This document shows positions 18,731 through 27,827 of a DNA stretch of 64,000 bases, piece after piece. This DNA comes from Hoeflea sp. BRH_c9 (GTDB lineage Bacteria; Pseudomonadota; Alphaproteobacteria; Rhizobiales; Rhizobiaceae), in the NCBI GenBank assembly GCA_000961635.1, contig LADQ01000020.1, positions 26,561 through 90,560 on the forward strand. The letters run 5' to 3'. The notes beneath the pieces were generated by a model. The model saw only the letters and a program-made list of their open reading frames with translations. It did not search any database and had not been told where the DNA came from. Position numbers and translations under genes: made by a program. How positions within the stretch are numbered: the stretch's first letter is position 1; each line of letters begins with the position of its first letter.

Positions 18731-20248
18731 TCAGGAAAGAGAGTAGCGGACGTTCTTGAGTTGTGTGTCTTCGAGCATCGCCTCGACGCCGCGTTCCTTG
18801 CCGAAGCCGCTCTGCCTGAACCCTCCGAAAGGCGCGTCGACCGAGACCTTTCGACCGGTGTTGATACAGACGGTGCCGGCGGAAATCGCGCGGGCAGAGC
18901 GCATGGCGCGTGCCGCGTCCCGCGTGAACACTGCGGCCGCGAGTCCGAATTCGCTGTCGTTGGCGAGTTCGACGGCCTGACCCTCATCGCAGAAACGGAA
19001 GACGCTCTGCACCGGGCCGAAAATTTCAGCCCGCGACATCTTCATGTCACTGCGCGATTCGAGGAGCAGCGTCGGGGCGACGAAATAGCCAGCCCGCAAA
19101 TCGTCGCGGTCGGTGAGATCGCTGTAACGCCTGACGACGGCGCCCTCGCGCGCGGCAGTATCTATGCATTCCTCGATTGTTGTGCGCTGGATATCGCTGA
19201 TGACCGGGCCCATGCGGGTTTCGGGTCTGTCGGCGATACCAATCGCCACGGAGCGGAGCCGCTCCTCCAGTCGCTCGACGAAATCGTCGTGGATCCCTTC
19301 CTGGATGATCAGCCGCGTGCATGCGGCGCAAACCTGTCCAGAATTGCGGACGTTGTCGGTGAAAGCGGCTTCGACGGCGGCCTCGATGTCAGCGTCGTCG
19401 AACACCACCAGCGGCGACTTTCCACCAAGTTCAAGCGTGAGTTTCTTCATTGTCTGCGCGGCTTCCACAAAAATGCGCTTGCCGGTCAATGTGCTGCCGG
19501 TGAACGAGATCTTGGCGACGCCAGGGTGGCGCACGAGCCGCATGCCGGGAACCGCCCCGCCATAGACGATGTTGATGGTGCCGGCAGGAAGGTCTGCCGC
19601 CTGGGCGCACTCGGCAAGCAGTGCCGCCGACAGCGGCGTCACCTCGGAAGGCTTGAGCACCACCGTGTTACCCGCCGCCAGCGCCGGCGCAATCTTCAGG
19701 ATGGCGAGAAGTCCCGGATAGTTCCATGGTGTGATCAGGCCACAAACGCCGAGCGGCTCCCGCAAGGTGAAATCGGCAAGCGTCGGATCGGAGACATTTA
19801 GCGTCTCGCCACTCAGGGCAAGCAGTGTTCCCGCATAGAACTCGACCGATTCCGCCAGCCCCTCCATCTCGCCGGAGGTCAGCGCGATCGGCCGACCGAC
19901 ATCGAGCGTCTCGGCGAAAGCAAAATCGTTCACCCGTCGCCTGATCTCTGCGGCAAAGCGGTTCATCAGCCTCGAACGCTCTTTGGGCATCAGCCGGCCC
20001 CAGCCGCGATGAAATCCGTCGAGAGCCGCGGCCACCGCCAGGTCAGTATCGGATTCCGAGGCGGAACTGAACTCGGCGAGCTTGCGCCCGGTGGAGGGAT
20101 TGGTGACCGAGAAACTCGCCTCCCCCTCACTTGAGCGCTCTGTACCGCCAATATACAGAGGATAGACCGCTTCGTGCGGGGTGAAGGGTTTGGTGGTGTC
20201 TTGCATGATCATTTCCTCACTCCGCCTCGTTGCGAAGCACGCCGCCAC
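18731..20248 (-). CDS. Aldehyde dehydrogenase family protein
   Basis: TPWNYPG, LELGGKSPLVVFDDAD, NSGQVCAACTRL (catalytic Cys), EIFGPV. Confidence 0.95.
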   Translation of the reverse strand: MAACFATRRSEEMIMQDTTKPFTPHEAVYPLYIGGTERSSEGEASFSVTNPSTGRKLAEFSSASESDTDLAVAAALDGFHRGWGRLMPKERSRLMNRFAAEIRRRVNDFAFAETLDVGRPIALTSGEMEGLAESVEFYAGTLLALSGETLNVSDPTLADFTLREPLGVCGLITPWNYPGLLAILKIAPALAAGNTVVLKPSEVTPLSAALLAECAQAADLPAGTINIVYGGAVPGMRLVRHPGVAKISFTGSTLTGKRIFVEAAQTMKKLTLELGGKSPLVVFDDADIEAAVEAAFTDNVRNSGQVCAACTRLIIQEGIHDDFVERLEERLRSVAIGIADRPETRMGPVISDIQRTTIEECIDTAAREGAVVRRYSDLTDRDDLRAGYFVAPTLLLESRSDMKMSRAEIFGPVQSVFRFCDEGQAVELANDSEFGLAAAVFTRDAARAMRSARAISAGTVCINTGRKVSVDAPFGGFRQSGFGKERGVEAMLEDTQLKNVRYSLS

Positions 20249-21890
20249 GGCTCAATGGGGTGACAAGTCTCTGGTAGAGGCCAAGCCAGCCCTGACGGCG
20301 GACATAAGTCGGTTCGCCGAGTCCAGAGAGCCGTTCATCATATTCCCCCTCGGCCAGAAGCAGATCGACGCGACGGGCCGGCAGGTCGATGCGGATGAGG
20401 TCACCGTTCCGGACGATGGCAAGAGGTCCGCCCATGGCGGCTTCCGGCATCACCTGGCCAACCACGAGCCCTCGGTTGAGGCCGGAAAGCTGGCCGTCTG
20501 TGATCAGGGCGGTCCTGCCTGCCAGCGCGCTGCCGGCCAGGGCTGCTGCAAACCATGAGGCCGAGGCGACACCCGGACCGCCTTTGACGCCCAGTCCGGA
20601 GAGCACGACGACATCACCAGCGGTGATCGTTCCGTTCTCCAGATCTGCGAACGCATCAGCCTGGGTCGCATAGACTCTTGCCGGGCCTTCGAAGCACAGC
20701 TCCGGCGCGGTCGTCGTGCCGAGCTTCATGATGGCGCCATCAGGGGCGAGACTGCCTTTGAGGACGACGAGCGATGGCCCGCGGGCGGCGGGCGCATCGA
20801 GCGTCCCGATGAACCCGGCCTCTGGCTGAAGCACGGTCTCAAGCCGCTCGCCAAGCGTGAGACCATCGACGCCGGGAGCCGTCATGTCGAGCAGCGGCGC
20901 AAGGCGCTTCATGATGGCCAGCGTGCCGCCAGCGTCATCGAGCTGCTCGATCTTGCCTGCCCCGTTCGGCTTGATTGCGCAAAGGACCGGCACACGGCCG
21001 TCGAGTTCAGAGACGATGTCGTAGACATTGACAGGAATCCCGCCTTCCTCTGCGACCGCCTGGAGATGGCGAAGCACATTGATCGATGTCGAAAGTGACA
21101 GGGCCACCGTGACAGCATTGCGAAATGCGGCGGGGGAGAGGATGGAACGGGGACGCACATCGGCCACGACAAGTTCGACAATCCTGTGACCCGCCGCGCG
21201 GGCGAGATCATACATCGCCTCGCTTTCGGCAGCGATCGGCGCTGATCCCGGCATGGTCATCCCGAGGGCTTCCGACATGATGTGCATGCTGTTGGCAGTA
21301 CCCATGCCGGCGCAAACGCCGGGACCGGCCACCGCAACCCGTGACATGCAGTCGAGATCGTCAAGCGAGATTTCGCCAGAGCCGACCTTGCCGACGCCCT
21401 CGAAAACATCCTCGATGTCGACCTGCTCACCCCTGAAGACACCGCAGGCCTGGTAGCCGCCGATGACGAGAATCGTCGGAAGGTCGAGGCGCGCGGCCGC
21501 CATAAGTTGGGCGGGCGCAGTCTTGTCACACGAGGCGAGGCAGATCATGCCGTCGAGCTGCGGACCCTCAACCGAAACCTCGATGTCATTGACCATCAGG
21601 TCGCGCGAGGGAAGGATATAGCTCCCGGCCGATCCCGCGCAATGGATGAAATCGCTCGGCGCAGTGGTCTTCACCTCGAATGGAAGGCCGCCAGCCTCGC
21701 GAACAGCATGCTTGACCGCTGCTGCAACCTTGTCGAGATGACTGAAGCAGCTCGAAAGCTCGGAAGAGGCGTTAACGATGGCGATCTTGGGCTTGTCCAT
21801 GTCAGCCTCGGGGATGCCCAGAGCGCGCCACTGCGCCTGCCGAAGCGCCCAAAGCGTGCTGCCGCGTGGAAAGTTGCTGCGCAAATTCAT
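20217..21890 (-). CDS. IlvD/Edd family dehydratase (dihydroxy-acid or sugar-acid dehydratase)
   Basis: MICLASCDKTAPAQLMAAARLDLPTI, GPGVCAGMGTANSMH, DGQLSGLNRGLVVGQVMPEA; ATG (MNLRSNFPRGS) at 21890. Confidence 0.9.
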   Translation of the reverse strand: MNLRSNFPRGSTLWALRQAQWRALGIPEADMDKPKIAIVNASSELSSCFSHLDKVAAAVKHAVREAGGLPFEVKTTAPSDFIHCAGSAGSYILPSRDLMVNDIEVSVEGPQLDGMICLASCDKTAPAQLMAAARLDLPTILVIGGYQACGVFRGEQVDIEDVFEGVGKVGSGEISLDDLDCMSRVAVAGPGVCAGMGTANSMHIMSEALGMTMPGSAPIAAESEAMYDLARAAGHRIVELVVADVRPRSILSPAAFRNAVTVALSLSTSINVLRHLQAVAEEGGIPVNVYDIVSELDGRVPVLCAIKPNGAGKIEQLDDAGGTLAIMKRLAPLLDMTAPGVDGLTLGERLETVLQPEAGFIGTLDAPAARGPSLVVLKGSLAPDGAIMKLGTTTAPELCFEGPARVYATQADAFADLENGTITAGDVVVLSGLGVKGGPGVASASWFAAALAGSALAGRTALITDGQLSGLNRGLVVGQVMPEAAMGGPLAIVRNGDLIRIDLPARRVDLLLAEGEYDERLSGLGEPTYVRRQGWLGLYQRLVTPLSRGGVLRNEAE

Positions 21891-23254
21891 TGAGTGGCCC
21901 CCACGCCAGGTTTCATGTTGTGCGAGTATATTTCGGGCTCTTCGAAGCCGAGATAGGCGCCTGCCGCGGAGAGCGCGTTCTGCAGCTCCGGCATGGAGAC
22001 TGCGCGCAGATCTCCCGTTCCGCGCGCCGCCATGGAGGCGGCCAGACCGGCTGCCTCGCCCAGCGCGAAGCATGTCCCGGCGACACGCAGCGAGGCCTGC
22101 GCCTCGTGGGTCGCGGAGATACACCGTCCGGCCACAACGAGGCCATCAACGCCGCGCGGCAGGAGGCTGCGGAACGGAATCTGGTAATAGGCGCCGTCCT
22201 CAAGCCAGACCCATCGCGTCGCCCTTCCCTTGCCATGTTCCTCGACGGGCCAGGCGCAACATGCGACTGCATCCTCAAAGCGCGCTGAACCCAGCGCGTC
22301 TTCGGAACGGACCGTGACGTCTCCCTGAATGCGACGGCTCTCGCGCACCCCGATCTGGGCGCCGGTATCCAGGAGCCATGCCGTCTCGAATCCCGGCACA
22401 TGCCCCCGGAACGCTTCGAGATAGGTTTGCCCCATGCGGCGGCCGTCCATCTCCGCTTGTGTCATTTCTTCCGACGACAGGGGGTCCGGAGATCGCCCAT
22501 CACGCTCCACACGGGTGATATTGAGATGAACGATGGACTCGTTGAACGCAAAGATGCCACCGGCTGTCCGCGGAAGTGAGAACCCCGCGGCCACAGCGTT
22601 CTCCAAGTAGCCATGCAGCGCGGCACGGTCCATGGCCTCGACCTTGGCCGTATCGCAACCGCCAAAACGCACCATCGTCGTCGGGAACTGTAACTCATCA
22701 AGGTCGCAGTGCCATTCCGCGCCGGCAAGAGCAGCCACTTGCCCATCGCCCGAACAGTCGATTGTGACGGCGGCCTTCGCCGCCCATCGTCCGTCGATCG
22801 ATTCGAAAACCGCGCCAGCGACCTTGCCGCCTTCGCGAAGGACATCGACCGCCAGAGAGTGAAAACGGAGGGTTAGACTTTCCTGGCGAACCATGTCGTC
22901 GGCGACAAGCTTCATCACCTCGGGGAGATACGGCAACGACGCCGTCTTCAGCCAGAGCTTGGGCGCGCCTGCTCCTCCTCGAGTACGGAGACGATCGACG
23001 ATCTCCTCCCCGATGCCGCGAACGATCAGTTGCACTTCGCCGCCGCGCACCCCGAACAGACCGCAGATACTGCCGAGCGTGACGGCGGTCATGGTGCCGC
23101 CCAGAAAGCCGTAGCGCTCAACCAGAAGTACCGACGCACCGTTGCGCGCCGCAGCCACTGCCGCAGCCAGCCCGGCCGGCCCGCCTCCGACCACCAGCAC
23201 ATCGACCTCGTGCCTGACCGGAACCGCCCTAAACTCCTGGCGAATAAAATTCAC
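21887..23254 (-). CDS. FAD-dependent oxidoreductase (PF12831-like)
   Basis: VDVLVVGGGPAGLAAAVAAARNGASVLLVERYGFLGGTM; GLVVAGRCISATHEAQASLRVAGTCFALGEAAG. Confidence 0.88.
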   Translation of the reverse strand: MNFIRQEFRAVPVRHEVDVLVVGGGPAGLAAAVAAARNGASVLLVERYGFLGGTMTAVTLGSICGLFGVRGGEVQLIVRGIGEEIVDRLRTRGGAGAPKLWLKTASLPYLPEVMKLVADDMVRQESLTLRFHSLAVDVLREGGKVAGAVFESIDGRWAAKAAVTIDCSGDGQVAALAGAEWHCDLDELQFPTTMVRFGGCDTAKVEAMDRAALHGYLENAVAAGFSLPRTAGGIFAFNESIVHLNITRVERDGRSPDPLSSEEMTQAEMDGRRMGQTYLEAFRGHVPGFETAWLLDTGAQIGVRESRRIQGDVTVRSEDALGSARFEDAVACCAWPVEEHGKGRATRWVWLEDGAYYQIPFRSLLPRGVDGLVVAGRCISATHEAQASLRVAGTCFALGEAAGLAASMAARGTGDLRAVSMPELQNALSAAGAYLGFEEPEIYSHNMKPGVGATQ

Positions 23255-24288
23255 AACTGCCTCCGCGATTCATGCACGTAGGGCTTGCGTCCGGTACTTC
23301 CGCGGATCATCAGATCCACGGGATGGACGATCTGCTCCGCCTCGCGCGCAGGATTGTCGAGCCTGTCGAGCAGCAGACGTATGCCGTCCTCGACGAGAGT
23401 ACGCACTGGTTGACGCACGGTCGTCAGCGAGAGAGTCGACCAGGACGCCATCTCGACATCGTCGAACCCCACGATCCAGCACTTGTCCGGGACCGGGCAC
23501 CTCATCTCGAAGGCCGCGTCGAGCGCGCCAAGAGCCAGGAGGTCGTTGGCGCAAAACACGGCATCTGGCGCGTCGCTCAGTTCGAGCAACGACCGCATTG
23601 CCATGCGACCGCCTTCATGCGTGAACGGCACCCGGCGCAACAAGGAACTGTCTACGGACAGGCCCTCGCGGGCGAGAACGTCGAGAAAGCCCGCCTCTCG
23701 CTCGCGGATTGTCGATGCCTCGCGCACTCCAGAGACAAAGGCGATCCGACGACGCATGTGCTGGATGAAATAGTCGGCTACCTTTGCCCCGCCAGCAAAG
23801 TTGTCGCTTGAAACCTGGTCGCATTCGACGCTGTCGACGGTTCGGTTGATCAGGACGACGGGCGCGCCACTGGCAATCGCTTCCTTCAGTACTGGTGATG
23901 TATGTGTAGCGGCCGCGAAGATAACGCCGTCGACCAAGGATTGGCGGATGGCGTCGATGGCCGCAACCTCGCCGGCACCCTCCGTGTCCCAGAGCACAAT
24001 GCGTAGCCCGCTGTCAGCAGCCACTTCGTTTACCGCGCGCAGAATCTCGGTGTAGAGCGGATTGCTGAGGCGGGCGACGACGACGCCAATGACACCGATC
24101 CGGCTCGTGCGCATCGCACGCGCAAGCGCATTCGGGCTGTAGTTCAATGCGCGGGCAGCTTCGACAACACGGATCCGGACTTCGTCGCTGACATTTTCGG
24201 CACCTCTCAGCACCCGCGAGACGGTCGCCTGCGAAACTTTGGCTACTTTTGCAATGTCATGACTGGTGATCTGAGAACGCGACTTCAT
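23251..24288 (-). CDS. LacI family transcriptional regulator
   Basis: N-terminal HTH: SHDIAKVAKVSQATVSRVLRGAENVSDEVRIRVVEAARALNYSPNALARAMRT. Confidence 0.95.
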   Translation of the reverse strand: MKSRSQITSHDIAKVAKVSQATVSRVLRGAENVSDEVRIRVVEAARALNYSPNALARAMRTSRIGVIGVVVARLSNPLYTEILRAVNEVAADSGLRIVLWDTEGAGEVAAIDAIRQSLVDGVIFAAATHTSPVLKEAIASGAPVVLINRTVDSVECDQVSSDNFAGGAKVADYFIQHMRRRIAFVSGVREASTIREREAGFLDVLAREGLSVDSSLLRRVPFTHEGGRMAMRSLLELSDAPDAVFCANDLLALGALDAAFEMRCPVPDKCWIVGFDDVEMASWSTLSLTTVRQPVRTLVEDGIRLLLDRLDNPAREAEQIVHPVDLMIRGSTGRKPYVHESRRQL

Positions 24289-24294
24289 GGCTGC

Positions 24295-24360
24295 CTACGT
24301 AGTTTTGTTTTAATTCAAAATCCATCTCTGTTGCCATTGCTTAAATGACTACGTAATCAT
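24295..24360. promoter_or_regulatory. Two TACGTA-centred palindromes, candidate LacI-family operators
   Basis: CTACGTAG at 24295-24302 and ATGACTACGTAATCAT at 24345-24360 (14/16 palindromic), centres 54 bp apart, just upstream of the LacI gene. Confidence 0.5.
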
Positions 24361-24390
24361 TGGCAAGCCTTTTCGGCAATTTTACGCAAC

Positions 24391-24528
24391 TCGTATCTGG
24401 CCCAGCGGGTGATCCTCATCGACGGTCAGGAGCTGGCCGATCTGATGATCGAACACGGCGTCGGCGTCCGCAGCTACCGCACTGTCGAATTCAAGCGGCT
24501 GGACGAGGACTTCTTCGGCGAGGAGTGA
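24391..24528 (+). pseudogene. mrr: C-terminal remnant of an Mrr-type restriction endonuclease
   Basis: Frame from 24391 reads SYLAQRVILIDGQELADLMIEHGVGVRSYRTVEFKRLDEDFFGEE*, matching the conserved Mrr_cat C-terminus; no upstream catalytic domain present. Confidence 0.72.
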
Positions 24529-24543
24529 GGGGCGGCGTGTCAG

Positions 24544-24560
24544 GCGGAAATCATTTCCGC
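24544..24560. repeat. Palindrome copy 1 (GCGGAAATCATTTCCGC)
   Basis: Exact sequence read; perfect palindrome with a 1-nt centre. Confidence 0.95.
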
Positions 24561-24564
24561 ATCC

Positions 24565-25500
24565 TCAGCCCTTGAACACCTTCTCGCGGTGGTATTGCAG
24601 GAACTGTGAATGTGGCCGCTCGTCCGTCCGTGCCGGTACAAGCAGCCGGCACTCGGGGTTCATGAGCCGCGTGACGGTGTCGGGAACGCCACCACTGGCA
24701 ATCAGCAGGCTGTAATTGTCATCGACTGAAATCAGGCCACGATCGAACATCCAGTGCACGGTGCCGGAAAGGGCGAGCCCGTTGCGGACGCTGTCGGGCC
24801 CACCATGCGCCACCGGTCGGATGTGCGCGGCCTGGACCTCCGAGCGCCCGCCGCCATTGATCAGCTTTAGGCCGGTCACAGCACAGGTGTCCTGGTAGGC
24901 CGACTTGATGGCCACGGAAAATGCCCGGTCCCGGAACGGACGTTGCAGCACCTGGGAGACGATTCGCCGATCGACGCTGTCGATCTCGAAAGGCATCTGC
25001 GGATTGTCACCAAATCCGATGCGCGCTTCCTCTGCCGGATCCGGAGCCGGTCGTTCGCGATCCCGATTTCCTAGAACATGCGCGAAGCCGGCGGCGAGGA
25101 TCAGGTCATACTCGGCGTCCGGGATGTTTCGGACAGCGCGACCGAACGCCCCCTTGTTGGTCGAGCCGTCTTCTTTTCTCAGGCCGCTTTCATAATAGTG
25201 GTCCGCGTCCTTGAAGGGCACGGCTCGATCGAAGGGTAGGAAGTCTTCGACGAGCGCATAGAAGTGATCGGACTTCGACGGGTCCTCGATGATGTCAACG
25301 ATCCTGGCCGTGGCGAAATAGGCCTGCCTGCCTCCTGTTTTCATAAGGTCGCCGCTCGGACGCCGCGGTTCGTAGTAAACGATCCAGTCTCCACGCGCAG
25401 CCTCGACCTGGCGAAGATAAGTGCGCGGGAAATGATAGCGCTGCTCCGGAAGGTCATCATAGGTCGGATCGACCTTGGTCGTCAAAATTGCCTTCGCCAT
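24565..25500 (-). CDS. HNH endonuclease domain protein
   Basis: CAVTGLKLINGGGRSEVQAAHIRPVAHGGPDSVRNGLALSGTVHWMFDRGLISV. Confidence 0.88.
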   Translation of the reverse strand: MAKAILTTKVDPTYDDLPEQRYHFPRTYLRQVEAARGDWIVYYEPRRPSGDLMKTGGRQAYFATARIVDIIEDPSKSDHFYALVEDFLPFDRAVPFKDADHYYESGLRKEDGSTNKGAFGRAVRNIPDAEYDLILAAGFAHVLGNRDRERPAPDPAEEARIGFGDNPQMPFEIDSVDRRIVSQVLQRPFRDRAFSVAIKSAYQDTCAVTGLKLINGGGRSEVQAAHIRPVAHGGPDSVRNGLALSGTVHWMFDRGLISVDDNYSLLIASGGVPDTVTRLMNPECRLLVPARTDERPHSQFLQYHREKVFKG

Positions 25501-25738
25501 AGCACGCGCTCTTCCACGCAGAGAATTACTGCCGTCCCTTCTGGCTACCAGGCAGGGAGGAGTGTGGGAAGGGCGCTGATTGGTGAATGTGTGGAGCGGG
25601 GCGGCGAGTTATTACGACGATCCCATCTCGGTATTTTGGTCAAGACGCAACGAAGGCCCGCTTTTAATCAGTTTCATTCGGAAATCGAATTCCAGCTTAA
25701 CCCTGACCAGTCCCCTACGCCCTGCCCCATCAGCAAAA

Positions 25739-26356
25739 TTATGCAGTCAGCGCTTCTATCTGTTCGTTGGCATGTTCCATCACCAGACACGGCAGCCCAA
25801 GCCCTGCCGGCGGATACCAGACAGCGCCTGTTGGGAGCCCGAGGGTCTTGGGCAACCCTGGCGAGAGATTGCTGTAGTCGGTGAGTCTGGCCGTCACAGC
25901 CATGATCACTCTGTGAGCAGACCAACCGTCGAGATGAGAGTTCAATCCGACGCTATGCCCTCCTCCGCCGTAGCCAAAGAAATCATATTCGTACTTGGCC
26001 GTTGACGCATTGCCTTTCTCATCCGTTTTGCAGACGAGATAGGGCTCGAACCCCTGCATCTCTGTTTCATGGTGATGCCATCGACCGACCATGGCGATCT
26101 CCGTGAAGACCCCAAGGTCCGCTGACGTCACATCCCGGATCTCCAGCTCGTGTTCCTCGACGAACGCGTACATCGGATGATCTCCCGGAACGGGATTGTC
26201 ATTGATGCTTATTGTGATGCGGTCTCGGTCCACAATGATTGCAGCATCGCTGCCCGACAGCAAAAGCCTTGCCGTGTAGGGTATTTCGAAAGGAACTCCT
26301 GGCCGAAGGGCAGCGTCATACGCTTGTATAAATTTCTCATAATCCGCATTAATCAA
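25739..26356 (-). CDS. Hypothetical protein
   Basis: 206-aa ORF with coherent composition, preceded by AT-rich intergenic region. Confidence 0.6.
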   Translation of the reverse strand: MINADYEKFIQAYDAALRPGVPFEIPYTARLLLSGSDAAIIVDRDRITISINDNPVPGDHPMYAFVEEHELEIRDVTSADLGVFTEIAMVGRWHHHETEMQGFEPYLVCKTDEKGNASTAKYEYDFFGYGGGGHSVGLNSHLDGWSAHRVIMAVTARLTDYSNLSPGLPKTLGLPTGAVWYPPAGLGLPCLVMEHANEQIEALTA

Positions 26357-26369
26357 CTTCGATACTCCT

Positions 26370-26520
26370 TAATGTTGGCAATAAATTATAATATAGAATT
26401 ATTATATAGTCAATATATTAGTTTATTACAAGATTTTATGGAATCGGATGCCCGTTTATATCAATTATATATAATCACATTACTTTAAATTGCCGGATAT
26501 ATTCACAACTTTATATTGGA
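26370..26520. other. Strongly AT-rich intergenic island
   Basis: aaattataatatagaattattatatagtcaatatattagtttattaca in an otherwise GC-rich window. Confidence 0.75.
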
Positions 26521-26900
26521 TGATCGCCTCTTGGTCGTACGTCGGCCAATCGTGATGTCTTGAAATAGGCGTTATAAAGATTGCGCAACCGGCACTCAAT
26601 CAGGATCCATCCGGCTCGCATTTGCCATGGACGTCTGGCAAAAGCCGGCTCGTTACCTCGCAAAAATCCGATTCCTGTGCAAACGCCGTTATATGAAGTA
26701 ACGGGGGGAATACACAAAATGAGCAGGTACGGGGTTTGCAGGAACGGCACTGATTGAGAGCAAAACAGAAGCTTGAAGCCACCGATTCAGCTGAACGCTA
26801 TTGGAGAGATGGGACCATAATTTCCCAATCATGGAAACAGGTCTCACACGCTGATGCAGCGGGGCGACACGGATGGTAATCAGGCCAGGTTCAGGTTAGC

Positions 26901-27245
26901 CTAGTCAGCGTCCGAGCCGCCAGCAGCCTTTTTCAGATGCCGCTTCGGGCGGAAAGGCGGCGGGCCATTGACGTATTTGTGTACAAGTTTTTCAAAAACA
27001 CCCTCGCTCTCACGAGCATCGAAGCCTTGGCTCACAAGACCGTCGACGAGCTCGTTGCGTAGCCGATCCAGAACCTCGCGGCGATCCCGGCGGTTTGAGT
27101 TGACGCCTGTTATCTTCTGCCAGAGCAGCAGGCGGGCAATGTCGTCCCGCGACGGGCGGAGATTCTCCCGAGCGGTGTCACGGGTCTTCTTCTGGCGAAC
27201 CCTCTGCTCAGCCTTTCTTTGTTTCGGGGGCATCCTGGCCATCAA
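26901..27245 (-). CDS. Hypothetical basic protein
   Basis: 114-aa ORF; MPPKQRKAEQRVRQKKTRDTARENLRPSRDDIARLLLW...; coherent helical composition. Confidence 0.5.
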   Translation of the reverse strand: MMARMPPKQRKAEQRVRQKKTRDTARENLRPSRDDIARLLLWQKITGVNSNRRDRREVLDRLRNELVDGLVSQGFDARESEGVFEKLVHKYVNGPPPFRPKRHLKKAAGGSDAD

Positions 27246-27327
27246 TCGTCCTCACTCTTCACCACGTCCGCGCCAGCCTATCACCCTCACCATGACCACA
27301 ACCATTCTGCAAACGCCGTATCGTGAG

Positions 27328-27390
27328 GAATCGCGCTTTCCTGATATTGAATCGAATGTCGGGGGTTTGGAATCGCGCCATGGTAAATTG
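27328..27390. repeat. GAATC 21-bp periodic repeat, 3-unit block
   Basis: GAATC at 27328, 27349, 27370 (21-bp spacing). Confidence 0.85.
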
Positions 27391-27567
27391 ACTTGATGTG
27401 CGTCGAGTTGCCCGCACCTTGATCCGAAGCGATTTCCGTCAAACCAATTCGGATCGCCTTGCGGGCATGGCGTTTCCAGTCAAATGACATTCGCGGCAGC
27501 GTGCGGAGGCTTCACCTCGATCCCTTCGCCCCCTCACCCGACGACCCCACTCCGCTCTGGGCACCGC

Positions 27568-27603
27568 TGTGGCGGCACCATCACCTGTGGCGGCACCATC
27601 ACC
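27568..27603. repeat. 18-bp perfect tandem duplication
   Basis: TGTGGCGGCACCATCACC x2. Confidence 0.95.
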
Positions 27604-27634
27604 TCGGCTCCATGCGCGACCGCCGTTTGCACAG

Positions 27635-27825
27635 GAATCGGCAAATCCGCGTTTCGAATCGAGCATCCGCAATCCAGAATCGAAAACGAGGGATTCAGAA
27701 TCACCTTCAGTGGGTTCTTGAATCGCGTTTTCGGGATCGGTGAATCGAATTTCCTGACGGCTGAATCGGCAATTGCGAATTGGGAATCGATATGGCGCCC
27801 GAAGGAATCGCCGTTTCAGCGACGG
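27635..27825. repeat. GAATC 21-22-bp periodic repeat, 9-unit block
   Basis: GAATC at 27635, 27656, 27677, 27698, 27720, 27742, 27763, 27784, 27805; 8 of 9 continue as GAATCG. Confidence 0.92.
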
Positions 27826-27827
27826 AT

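Noticed and set aside
24544-24560. Palindrome as a rho-independent terminator
   Set aside because: 8-bp arms with a 1-nt centre cannot form a normal hairpin loop without losing pairs, no U-tract, and other copies are not at gene ends
27328-27825. CRISPR or TIGR-type array interpretation of the GAATC repeats
   Set aside because: The conserved core is only 5-6 bp and no Cas/Tas gene was recognised nearby; reported as an unexplained periodic repeat instead
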